NCBI RefSeq assembly: GCF_014696675.1
Contig: NZ_JACJQN010000011.1
Span: forward strand, 151,554 to 215,553
DNA: 64,000 bases
DNA from: Phormidium tenue FACHB-1052
Lineage (GTDB): Bacteria > Cyanobacteriota > Cyanobacteriia > Phormidesmidales > Phormidesmidaceae
Direction: 5' to 3'
The position numbers were made by a program, and so were the translations under genes. Of this stretch, positions 8,873 through 16,748 are shown piece after piece. Within the stretch, counting starts at the first letter, position 1. Each line of letters opens with the position of its first letter. Below the pieces are notes generated by a model, which did not search any database, was not told the origin of the DNA, and was given only the letters and a program-made list of their open reading frames with translations.

Positions 8873-8896
8873 GGTGCATCCGCGCAGCGATGCACC
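8873..8896. terminator. 8-bp stem-loop directly after the tspO stop
   Basis: GGTGCATC, 8-base loop, GATGCACC, starting at the last bases of the tspO stop region. There is no strong U-tract. The GGTGCAT core recurs near 9655, 25480 and 29622, so this is also part of a dispersed repeat family. Confidence 0.5.
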
Positions 8897-8996
8897 ATTT
8901 AGCTTGATCTACTCCAGATTCTTCGTCACCGCTGCCATAGGCTAGGCTAGCCACAATGAATGCTAACGACGCCGAGGATTCTGTTCTTCTCCCCTG

Positions 8997-9662
8997 GTGA
9001 AAGCACCCATGGTCACCCTTGAGCTACGCCAAATTGAGGTACCCCTGGGCAAGAGCCTGGTGCTGCGCGACGTGAGCTGGGCCGAGTTCGAAGCCATTTT
9101 GGCTGAACTGGGAAACCACCGCAGCACCCGCATCGCCTACGACGACGGATTCTTGGAAATTATGGCCCCTCTGCCGGAGCACGAGTATTTCAAGCAAACG
9201 ATTAGCACTGCCATTGAGGATATGGCCGAGGTATTAGAACAAGATTACGAGTGCTACGGCTCTACCACCTGGCGACGCGAGGCTCAGCAGGCAGGCATCG
9301 AACTCGACAACTGTTTTTACTTTCAAAACGAGGCGCTGGTGCGCGGCAAGCTGGAGTTTGATCTAGAGCGCGACCCGCCCCCCGATCTCGCCCTCGAAGT
9401 CGATCTCACCAGCAAATCCCTCGATCGCTTCCCAATTTACGCGCGGCTGGGCGTGCCAGAAACCTGGTGCTACGACAGCGGTGTACTGACGATTTATTTG
9501 CTGGAAGGCGATCGCTACGAGGTCTCAGAGCAAAGCCGAGTGTTTCCCACGCTGGATATTCTCGCCCTGCCTCAGCTAATTGAATCGCAGCGATCGGCGG
9601 GGCGGTTGGCCCTGCGGCGAGCCGTGAGGAACTGGGTAAAAGAGCAATCGCAGGGTGCATAA
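8997..9662 (+). CDS. Uma2 family (DUF820) putative endonuclease-fold protein
   Basis: A 221-residue member of the large cyanobacterial Uma2/DUF820 family, which has a PD-(D/E)XK restriction-endonuclease fold and is massively multiplied in cyanobacteria. Visible elements are YDDGFLEIMAPLPEHE, the acidic strand PPDLALEVDLTSKS (the D...ExD...K catalytic pattern), and RLGVPETWCYD. The start may be GTG at 8997 or ATG at 9009. Cellular role unknown. It ends 2 bases from the convergent pentapeptide-repeat gene. Confidence 0.85.
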   Translation: MKAPMVTLELRQIEVPLGKSLVLRDVSWAEFEAILAELGNHRSTRIAYDDGFLEIMAPLPEHEYFKQTISTAIEDMAEVLEQDYECYGSTTWRREAQQAGIELDNCFYFQNEALVRGKLEFDLERDPPPDLALEVDLTSKSLDRFPIYARLGVPETWCYDSGVLTIYLLEGDRYEVSEQSRVFPTLDILALPQLIESQRSAGRLALRRAVRNWVKEQSQGA

Positions 9663-9664
9663 CG

Positions 9665-11185
9665 TTAGGGTTGCATGACCTCTCTGGTCAAGCCAATCTT
9701 CTCGCCAAGCTCGAACACGTTTTCGGTAAACTCGTTGACGTTGCCAGAAAAGGTGGCGGCTCCCCCAGCCAGGGTGGCGGCGGCTGTTCCTGCCGCGATC
9801 AGCCGTTGGAGGCGTTTGCCAAGGCGTTTTGGTTCTGGTTCTGGCTTGCTGAGATCGCTTTCTAGGTCATCCAGCTCCATGAGAACATCTGCTTTTTGCT
9901 CTTCTGGAAACGCCTGAGATAATTCACGAAGAGACGTTAGCAGACGCACGACATCGTCAGAATTTTGACCGTAGTTGTTGATAATTCCACCGACATTATT
10001 ACCTTGAACTTGAATGGTTTCGGCAAACCCGCCCGCAAACTGAGCGCCGCGCATGTCATATTTGGGAACTTTCTGCTCATTAGCCATTGTTTCTACAACC
10101 TTTGATAATCGAGTTCGTTCTTGTCGCTCAACGTTAAGAAAATCTCTGATGTCTTCTAGATGAGCGCCTTGTAGTCGGAGCTTCTGCTCATATTGAGCTT
10201 CGAGAGCGGCGAGCTGATAGGCGTAGCGCTGCTTAACCTCTGTTTCAATCGCTGCCTTATCGACCTCAGCCTCTACCTCTAACCGCACGACAAAGGCATC
10301 GCCCTTGCTTTCCATCGCCTGAATTGAGATGTCTTCGTCAGGGCGACTGTCTCGTAGATCTTGGAAGGATTGGAAAAAAGCTTGCCAGTCAATGCCCTCG
10401 GTGAAAGTGATGTCGATGGTTTCGAGCGCGCTGGCGATAATTTGAAATCGCTGCGTAAATTCGCCTGGGGTAAATGTGCTCCCAGGGGCGATGGGAAGAC
10501 GACTGGAGAATTGCCCAGTTTGCTGGTCATAGGTGCGAAAAATGTAATCGCATTTAACATCTTCAAGGACGGTTGAGCTACCCATTTGCCAGTCGGCTAT
10601 GCAGGCTCCTGTGAGTTTGCTCTGGGTGAGATTGGCATAGAGAATTTGAGACGCGTTGAGGTTGGCATGGCTGAGGTCGGCGTTGCTGAGATTAGCGTTG
10701 CTGAGGTTAGCGCTGCTCAGGTTGGCTTTGCTGAGGTTGGCATTGATTAAGTAGGCGTTGCTGAGACTAGCTTTGCTGAGGTTGGCCTGGCTGAGATCGG
10801 CGTAGCTGAGGTCAACATTGCTCAGGATGGCGTAGCTAAGCTGAGCCTGGTTGAGAACGGCGTAGCTGAGGGCCGCATCGCTGAGGTTGGTGTTGTTGAG
10901 AACGGCGTCACTGAGGTTGGCATTGCTGAGGTTAGCATTGCTCAGGTTGGCATTGCTCAGGTTGGCATTGCTCAGGTTGGCGTTACTGAGATTGGCATTG
11001 CTCAGGTTAGCGTTGCTTAAGTTGACATTGCTCAAGTAGGCGTTGCTGAGGTCGGCATCACTGAGGTTGGCACCACTAAGGTCATCAAACCAGAGGGATA
11101 TCTCAATTCTGGGATTTTGCTTTCTCCAGGCATTCCAGACCTCACTCCCCTGCCTGAGCAAGGTGACTTGGGTTGCATTTGCCAT
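9665..11185 (-). CDS. Pentapeptide-repeat protein with coiled-coil and C-terminal hydrophobic module
   Basis: 506 residues. After a short N-terminal segment, residues about 35-195 are pentapeptide repeats of the A(N/D)LSN type, which build a right-handed quadrilateral beta-helix. Residues about 230-370 are a charged, partly coiled-coil region. About 380-406 holds a Gly/Asn-rich stretch ending GNNVGGIINNYG. A C-terminal region contains a small-residue hydrophobic segment (AAGTAAATLAGGAATF) that may enter a membrane. The modular build suggests a scaffold or effector rather than an enzyme. I do not recognise a function. The central repeats are almost identical at DNA level. Convergent with Uma2. 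Confidence 0.85.
   Translation of the reverse strand: MANATQVTLLRQGSEVWNAWRKQNPRIEISLWFDDLSGANLSDADLSNAYLSNVNLSNANLSNANLSNANLSNANLSNANLSNANLSNANLSDAVLNNTNLSDAALSYAVLNQAQLSYAILSNVDLSYADLSQANLSKASLSNAYLINANLSKANLSSANLSNANLSNADLSHANLNASQILYANLTQSKLTGACIADWQMGSSTVLEDVKCDYIFRTYDQQTGQFSSRLPIAPGSTFTPGEFTQRFQIIASALETIDITFTEGIDWQAFFQSFQDLRDSRPDEDISIQAMESKGDAFVVRLEVEAEVDKAAIETEVKQRYAYQLAALEAQYEQKLRLQGAHLEDIRDFLNVERQERTRLSKVVETMANEQKVPKYDMRGAQFAGGFAETIQVQGNNVGGIINNYGQNSDDVVRLLTSLRELSQAFPEEQKADVLMELDDLESDLSKPEPEPKRLGKRLQRLIAAGTAAATLAGGAATFSGNVNEFTENVFELGEKIGLTREVMQP
10620..11090. repeat. 15-bp coding tandem repeats (pentapeptide array)
   Basis: Units of the form GAGGTTGGCATTGCT recur about every 15 bases. 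They are nearly perfect between about 10910 and 11050 and more diverged towards 10650. Near-identity of adjacent units suggests recent expansion, so repeat number probably varies between strains. Confidence 0.85.
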
Positions 11186-11322
11186 GGTCGTTGAGCCTGT
11201 ATCTTCTCAACCTAGACTAAGCGTTTCGCCGATCGGTTCCCCAACCCGCTTTGGCTTCAGGGCTGAGTTGGGGATGGAGATGGTGATAATCGAGCAGCAA
11301 AACATTGACTGTGGCTACTTCG

Positions 11323-11868
11323 CTAGGCTTGTTTAATCACCGCACAGGCGATGCGATCGCCCGAACCGCCGATGGGCTGCGAATAGTGATCATCTTTATC
11401 GGTGTGGATGATCAGCGCTGTGCCATCGTCATCCAGCAGTTTGGCCGCCCCAGAGTCTAGGGCAACGATGTCGCTGTACAGCTCGACTTCAACCGTGCCA
11501 TCGGCAGCGACTACCAGGTTGGGCAAATTGCCTTCGTGGGGGCCATCGGGGTTGCGAAACCCATGGGGCGTATTGAAAGGATTCACGTGCCCGCCCGCCG
11601 ACTTGAAGGCCGCCAAATCTGAACAGTCACCTACGGCGTGAAAGTGCATACCGTGATAGCCGGGGGGTAAATCTTTGGCCTGAATATTCACCAACACCCC
11701 TTTGTGCCCCTGCTCAACCTGCACCGTGCCGATGGCGTTGCCGTTGTTGTCAATCAAGTCAGCCTGGGCAATGAGCGCATCGGCCAAGGCGGGGCGAGCC
11801 AGCAGGGTCAGGGCACCCAGGCACAGAGCCAAACAAAAAAGCTGAAATCGATTGAGGAAGGCAAGCAT
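11323..11868 (-). CDS. sodC: Periplasmic Cu/Zn superoxide dismutase with a substituted zinc ligand
   Basis: A 181-residue protein with a Sec signal peptide (cleavage probably after ARPALA, about residue 29), so it acts in the periplasm on superoxide. Copper-site histidines are present in GMHFHAVGDC and in IHTDKDDH. GGHVNP and PHGFRNP supply the bridging and first zinc histidines. GGSGDRIACAVI is the C-terminal signature with the second disulfide Cys. The usual HxGD zinc loop reads HEGN: the codon is AAT, so the canonical zinc-ligand Asp (bovine Asp83) is Asn. Zinc binding may be weakened. Monocistronic. Confidence 0.92.
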   Translation of the reverse strand: MLAFLNRFQLFCLALCLGALTLLARPALADALIAQADLIDNNGNAIGTVQVEQGHKGVLVNIQAKDLPPGYHGMHFHAVGDCSDLAAFKSAGGHVNPFNTPHGFRNPDGPHEGNLPNLVVAADGTVEVELYSDIVALDSGAAKLLDDDGTALIIHTDKDDHYSQPIGGSGDRIACAVIKQA

Positions 11869-12060
11869 AGGTCTATCCGTAGCATCTGCGGTAGATCTTA
11901 AAGGATTGGATTGCTGGGTGACGGCGACCGCCTACGCTTTGCAAGCTTCCGTGGTAAAACTTAAGCATTGCTATGCTGGTCAAAACGAGACGGCTGATCG
12001 GCTTGCTTAGAGGGGCTAAACGGGTTGGCCTAGCCTCGATCGCACTACTGTCGGGATGGA

Positions 12061-15000
12061 ATGATGCAAATTCTCCACGGCACCTGGATACCGCAGCCCG
12101 CTACCAACTTTGTGCAAGCAGGGGCTTTTTATCTGTGGGTAGAAACGGAGGCGAAAAGCCGCCGCCGTTTGTCGTCAGAGACCCACCCCTGCCACCTGTC
12201 AGAACCCGACTTAGTCACCGTTCTCACTGATGAGCTAGGGCTGAAGTCCCCCGATCGCCGCCCTTTCTCTGCCTCCATCACCCCGCGCACATTCCTGTTG
12301 CCCACAGTAGAGGGGCAGCCGCTCCCTTCTTTAGAGTTATCTCGCTACCTGGAAGTAGAAACCCCAGACAGCTTTGACTGGCAATTCTGGCAGATCGATT
12401 GCTATCAACTCCCTGTTCTGGCCGACGTAATTAGCCTGCTGAAAAATCTGCACTTTCTGGCCGTCTACAACCTGGCGGAGGTGCAACTGGGGGCCGATCT
12501 GCTGTTTTGGTACCACTATACCCAGGCTTTTAAGCAGGTCATTCTGCGCGATCAATACATTCCTGCGCTGAAGTATCGGCAGGTTGCGGCTGCGAAGGCA
12601 TCTGCAGGACGCAAGGCAGCAGGGACGAAGACCACCAAAAAACAGACGGTAAAACCAGAGCCAGGGTTTGAGATTTATTCGGGGTGGGAGATCGTTGGCG
12701 ATCGCTACCACGAGCACATCCAAACCTATATCGACTACATGCCCCTGCTCTGCGCCGCCGGGTTTGAGGAACCGCCCGCCGCACCTACCTTCTACGATCG
12801 CACCACTCTTCTCCGCCACTTTTCAGAATGCTTTGTGGATGATCTGGTGCGGGGCACGGCAATGCCCCAAAACTACCTAAAAACCATTGAGAACACGCTG
12901 ATTCAGGACTGTTTGCAGGTCAAGACTCCTGGCAAATCGGCGGCAGATCTGGAGCGCTATCAGCAGTGGCAGGGATGGCGCGATCGCATCGTTCGTACCC
13001 AAACCGACCAGACCTTCTATCTGTACTTTCATCTGCAAGACCCGTTCAAACCAGAAGATCCCTGGCAGCTTCAGTTTCAGGTTTCTCCCAAACACGACCC
13101 CTCCCTCAGAGTCTCTTTGGATGACTACTGGCGCATGCGCCCCAAGCAGCAGACCCAGGTCAAAGTTCAAATGGGAGATGGGTTTGAACAAAACTTACTC
13201 ATGAACCTGGGCTATGCCGCCCGAATCTACCCGGATCTGTGGCGTGGTCTGGAGACGGACGAGCCCGTCGGCATCCACCTCAATCTCGACACCGCCTTCA
13301 CCTTTCTAAAAGAATCCGCCTGGGTGCTCGAAGACGCGGGCTACAAAGTCATTGTCCCCGCCTGGTGGACGCCCAAGGGTCGCCAGCGAGCCAAGGTGCG
13401 GTTGCGGGCCAAGGGCAAATCAATCAGCGGCGGCGACAAATCCAAAGGCTACTTTTCCTACGACACCCTGGTGCAATATCAGTACGATCTGGCGATCGGC
13501 GACCAGCCCGTCACCGAGCAGGAGTGGCAACAGCTTGTCAATGCCAAGTCGCCCCTGGTCAAATTTCGCGGCCAGTGGATGGAGCTAGACCAAGACAAAA
13601 TGCAGCAGATGCTGGAGTTTTGGCAGCAGCAGCAGGCCGAAAACCCTGAGATGAGCCTGCTCGACTTTATGCGCCTGACCAGCGGCGAAGCCGACGACAG
13701 CCTAGAGGTGGAGTTCGATCGCGACGATGCCCTGGCCACCATGCTCACCCAGCTCAGCGACAAAACCCGCCTCGAACTCACCCCCGACCCCGACCAGCTC
13801 CAGGGCAATCTGCGCGACTACCAAAAGCGCGGCCTCTCCTGGCTGCACTATTTAGAAAATCTGGGCCTGAACGGGTGCCTAGCCGACGACATGGGCCTGG
13901 GCAAAACCATTCAGGTGATCGCCCGCCTGATTCAAGAGCGAGAAGAAGCGGCCCAGCCCATTCCTCCCACGCTGCTGATTGCGCCGACTTCTGTGGTCGG
14001 CAACTGGTACCACGAGATCCAAAAGTTTGCGCCGCACCTGCGGGCGGTGGTACACCACGGTGGAGAACGGAATCAGGATACCAAAGCCTTCAAAGCCCTC
14101 TGCCGCGACCACGATGTGGTGATCACCTCCTTCACCCTGGCCCGCAAAGACGCCAAGCTGCTAGAGGGTGTCACCTGGCACCGCATCGTGCTCGACGAAG
14201 CTCAGAATATCAAAAACCCCAAAACCGCCCAGACCAAGGCCATCCTCAAGCTCAACGCCAACCACCGCCTCGCCCTCACCGGCACCCCGGTCGAAAACCG
14301 CCTGATGGATCTGTGGTCGATCTTCAACTTCCTCAACCCCGGCTACCTGGGCACCCAGAGCCAGTTTCGCAAACAGTTCGAGCTGCCCATCCAAAAAGAA
14401 AACAGCCCTGCCCGCTCCGCCACCCTCAAAAAGTTGGTAGAACCCTTCATTCTGCGGCGGCTCAAAACTGACCAGTCGATCATCAAAGATCTGCCCGACA
14501 AGGTGGAGCAAAAGCTGTTCTGCAACCTCACCCCTGAGCAGGCCTCCCTCTACGAAGCGGTGCTCAAGGATGTTACCGAACAGCTCGAAACCAGCGAGGG
14601 CATTCAGCGCAAGGGGCTGATTCTCGCTACATTGACCAAGCTAAAGCAAATCTGCAACCACCCCCGCCAGTTTTTGCAGGATGAGAGTGAGTTCTCGCCG
14701 GAGCGATCGCACAAACTCAGCCGTCTGCTCGAAATGCTTGACGAAGTGGTAGCCGAAGGCGAAAGCGCCCTGGTCTTTAGCCAGTTTCGTGAAATTGGCG
14801 ACGCCCTAGAGCACCACCTGCGGCACACCTGCCACTACAACACCTATTACATCCACGGCGGCACCAACCGCAAAAAACGCGAGCAGATGATCGCTGATTT
14901 CCAGAACCCCGACACCGAGCCCGCTATCTTTGTACTGTCGCTGAAGGCTGCTGGGGTGGGCATCACCCTTACCCAGGCTAACCACGTCTTCCACTTCGAT

Positions 15001-15249
15001 CGCTGGTGGAACCCCGCCGTCGAAGACCAGGCCACCGATCGCGCCTTCCGCATTGGCCAAAAGAAAAATGTCTTCGTCCACAAGTTCGTGGCCATGGGCA
15101 CGCTGGAAGAACGCATCGACCAGATGATTGAGGATAAGAAAAAACTGGCGGGTGCGATCGTTGGAGCAGATGAATCGTGGCTGACAGAGCTAGACAACGA
15201 CGCCTTTAAACAACTGATCGCCCTCAACAAAAGCGCCATTATGGATTGA
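12061..15249 (+). CDS. SNF2-family DNA-dependent ATPase/helicase (HepA-like)
   Basis: 1062 residues. The opening MQILHGTWIP is typical of the bacterial SNF2 group with an N-terminal regulatory half. The motor starts near residue 590: Walker A in DDMGLGKTIQ (about 609), Walker B in VLDEAQNIKN (about 711), ALTGTPVENRL, and the second RecA lobe ending in DRAFRIGQKKNVFVHK (about 995). SNF2 proteins translocate on duplex DNA and remodel protein-DNA contacts. This bacterial group commonly travels with a SWIM zinc-finger gene, as it does here two genes downstream. Likely operon with the DUF29 and SWIM genes. Confidence 0.92.
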   Translation: MMQILHGTWIPQPATNFVQAGAFYLWVETEAKSRRRLSSETHPCHLSEPDLVTVLTDELGLKSPDRRPFSASITPRTFLLPTVEGQPLPSLELSRYLEVETPDSFDWQFWQIDCYQLPVLADVISLLKNLHFLAVYNLAEVQLGADLLFWYHYTQAFKQVILRDQYIPALKYRQVAAAKASAGRKAAGTKTTKKQTVKPEPGFEIYSGWEIVGDRYHEHIQTYIDYMPLLCAAGFEEPPAAPTFYDRTTLLRHFSECFVDDLVRGTAMPQNYLKTIENTLIQDCLQVKTPGKSAADLERYQQWQGWRDRIVRTQTDQTFYLYFHLQDPFKPEDPWQLQFQVSPKHDPSLRVSLDDYWRMRPKQQTQVKVQMGDGFEQNLLMNLGYAARIYPDLWRGLETDEPVGIHLNLDTAFTFLKESAWVLEDAGYKVIVPAWWTPKGRQRAKVRLRAKGKSISGGDKSKGYFSYDTLVQYQYDLAIGDQPVTEQEWQQLVNAKSPLVKFRGQWMELDQDKMQQMLEFWQQQQAENPEMSLLDFMRLTSGEADDSLEVEFDRDDALATMLTQLSDKTRLELTPDPDQLQGNLRDYQKRGLSWLHYLENLGLNGCLADDMGLGKTIQVIARLIQEREEAAQPIPPTLLIAPTSVVGNWYHEIQKFAPHLRAVVHHGGERNQDTKAFKALCRDHDVVITSFTLARKDAKLLEGVTWHRIVLDEAQNIKNPKTAQTKAILKLNANHRLALTGTPVENRLMDLWSIFNFLNPGYLGTQSQFRKQFELPIQKENSPARSATLKKLVEPFILRRLKTDQSIIKDLPDKVEQKLFCNLTPEQASLYEAVLKDVTEQLETSEGIQRKGLILATLTKLKQICNHPRQFLQDESEFSPERSHKLSRLLEMLDEVVAEGESALVFSQFREIGDALEHHLRHTCHYNTYYIHGGTNRKKREQMIADFQNPDTEPAIFVLSLKAAGVGITLTQANHVFHFDRWWNPAVEDQATDRAFRIGQKKNVFVHKFVAMGTLEERIDQMIEDKKKLAGAIVGADESWLTELDNDAFKQLIALNKSAIMD

Positions 15250-15336
15250 TGTGGCCATGGCTGACACGTTCTATTCCTCACTCATTGTCTATTCAGTGGG
15301 TCTGCTAGGATGGTCGCTTAGAGCCATACAGTCTCC

Positions 15337-15807
15337 ATGACCGCTTCTCGCCCTATCCACCTACCTGTAGAGTCTTCAAGCCCCTACGACCAGGACTATC
15401 TGAACTGGTTGACTGAAACCGCCAGACTGTTGCGTAGTGGTCAGTTGAGTGAGATTGATGTGGTCAACCTGGCGGAAGAACTCGACGATATGGGGCGCAG
15501 CGAAAAGCGGGCGGTAGAGAGCAATTTAGAAGTCCTTCTCCGGCATTTGTTGAAGTACCAGTACCAGCCCGATCGCCGCTCCAATAGCTGGCGATTCACA
15601 ATTTTGGAACACCGCGATCGCATCGACAAAGCCTTTCGCGATAGCCCCAGCCTAAAGCCCTACGTTGACAGCATCTTTGCTGACTGCTACACCCTAGCCC
15701 GCAAAAAAGCAGCGGTCGAGACTGGTCTACCTACCGAAACTTTTCCCGAAGCCAACCCATTCAGCCTCGAAGCGACTCTCAACCCTGATTTTCTGCCCGA
15801 CGCGTAG
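15337..15807 (+). CDS. DUF29 domain-containing protein
   Basis: 156 residues matching the cyanobacteria-rich DUF29 family. The N-terminal YDQDYLNWLTETARLLRSG is followed by the conserved NLAEELDDMGRSEKRAVES and the helical HLLKYQYQPDRRSNSW. DUF29 proteins are predicted all-alpha and have no established function. This copy lies between the SNF2 helicase (87 bases upstream) and the SWIM protein (36 bases downstream), all on the same strand. Confidence 0.85.
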   Translation: MTASRPIHLPVESSSPYDQDYLNWLTETARLLRSGQLSEIDVVNLAEELDDMGRSEKRAVESNLEVLLRHLLKYQYQPDRRSNSWRFTILEHRDRIDKAFRDSPSLKPYVDSIFADCYTLARKKAAVETGLPTETFPEANPFSLEATLNPDFLPDA

Positions 15808-15843
15808 GCTCACTTACAATAAAGCCAGCACTGGAAGCTAGCG

Positions 15844-16680
15844 ATGGCAAATTTTAGCCGCACCTGGTGGGGAAAGAGGTTTATTGATGCGATCGAGCGC
15901 CTCACCGACTCGGGCCGATTGCAGCGGGGGCGCTCCTACGCCAGCGGCGGCAAGGTCAAAAGCTTTGAGATCGACGGTGGCTTGGTCACGGCCAAGGTGC
16001 GCGGGTCGGTGAACCCGTACTTTGGGGTGACTAAAGAACCGCTGTATACAACCACCATCGACTTTACGCCGATTAGCAAAGCCAAGTGGGCCGCTGCGAT
16101 CGCCCTCATCGCCTCCAAAGCCAGCCTAATCTCCCGGCTGCTGCTCAACGAAATCCCCGACAACATCGAAGACAGCTTCAAAACCCTGGGGCTGAACCTG
16201 CTGCCCGCCAGCGCCAAAGACTTTAAGACCAAATGCTCGTGCCCCGACTACAGCAACCCCTGCAAACACATCGCCGGGGTCTATTACCTAATCGCCGCCG
16301 AACTCGATCGCGATCCCTTCCTATTATTTGAGCTGCGGGGATTGCCCAGGGAAGAGTTTAAAGCCGAGCTAGCCAAGTCGCCCTTAGGGCAGGCGCTTTC
16401 AGCAGAACTCTCGGCCCAGCAGCGTCCCCCCGACGCTGTAGAGCACTACTACACCCAGCCCCAGACCGTAGAAGCGTCGTCCCCCAGCCTGAAGGAGTTT
16501 TGGCAGGGGGAAAAGCGATTGCCTCAAACTATTGAGGTAGCTACACCGTCAGCAGTGCCAGCCATTTTGGTCAAAAAGCAGGGCGATTTCCCCGCCTTTT
16601 GGAGTCGCGATAACTCGTTCATCGAAGCGATGGAGAGTCTGTATGATCGCGTCCGCAGCAAAAACAAAGACCGCCTGTAG
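15844..16680 (+). CDS. SWIM zinc-finger protein, partner of the SNF2 helicase
   Basis: 278 residues. The SWIM motif CxCx(n)CxH is seen in KCSCPDYSNPCKHIAGVYY (about residues 134-152) and binds one zinc, usually contacting DNA or protein. The N-terminal part (TWWGKRFIDAIE, RGRSYASGGKV) is the conserved domain found with bacterial SNF2 partners. The C-terminal third is low in conservation. Its position after the SNF2 gene supports a shared chromatin- or repair-related complex; that role is inference from family co-occurrence. Confidence 0.88.
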   Translation: MANFSRTWWGKRFIDAIERLTDSGRLQRGRSYASGGKVKSFEIDGGLVTAKVRGSVNPYFGVTKEPLYTTTIDFTPISKAKWAAAIALIASKASLISRLLLNEIPDNIEDSFKTLGLNLLPASAKDFKTKCSCPDYSNPCKHIAGVYYLIAAELDRDPFLLFELRGLPREEFKAELAKSPLGQALSAELSAQQRPPDAVEHYYTQPQTVEASSPSLKEFWQGEKRLPQTIEVATPSAVPAILVKKQGDFPAFWSRDNSFIEAMESLYDRVRSKNKDRL

Positions 16681-16686
16681 AACGTG

Positions 16687-16703
16687 GGTGGGCACTGCCC
16701 ACC
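16687..16703. repeat. 17-bp palindrome GGTGGGCAcTGCCCACC, copy 1
   Basis: A perfect palindrome with a single central base, directly after the SWIM gene stop. An identical copy is at 29667-29683 between groES and groEL. Likely a dispersed hairpin-forming repeat. Confidence 0.7.
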
Positions 16704-16748
16704 ACCTAGTCTGTGCCATTCAGACTGGAATTCTAGCCTGCACTGCCT

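Noticed and set aside
10620..11090. Non-coding minisatellite
   Set aside because: The 15-bp repeats are in frame within a pentapeptide-repeat gene that is open over 506 codons.
13875..14471. 198-codon frame within the SNF2 gene
   Set aside because: Out-of-frame shadow, Pro/Arg-rich translation with no motif.
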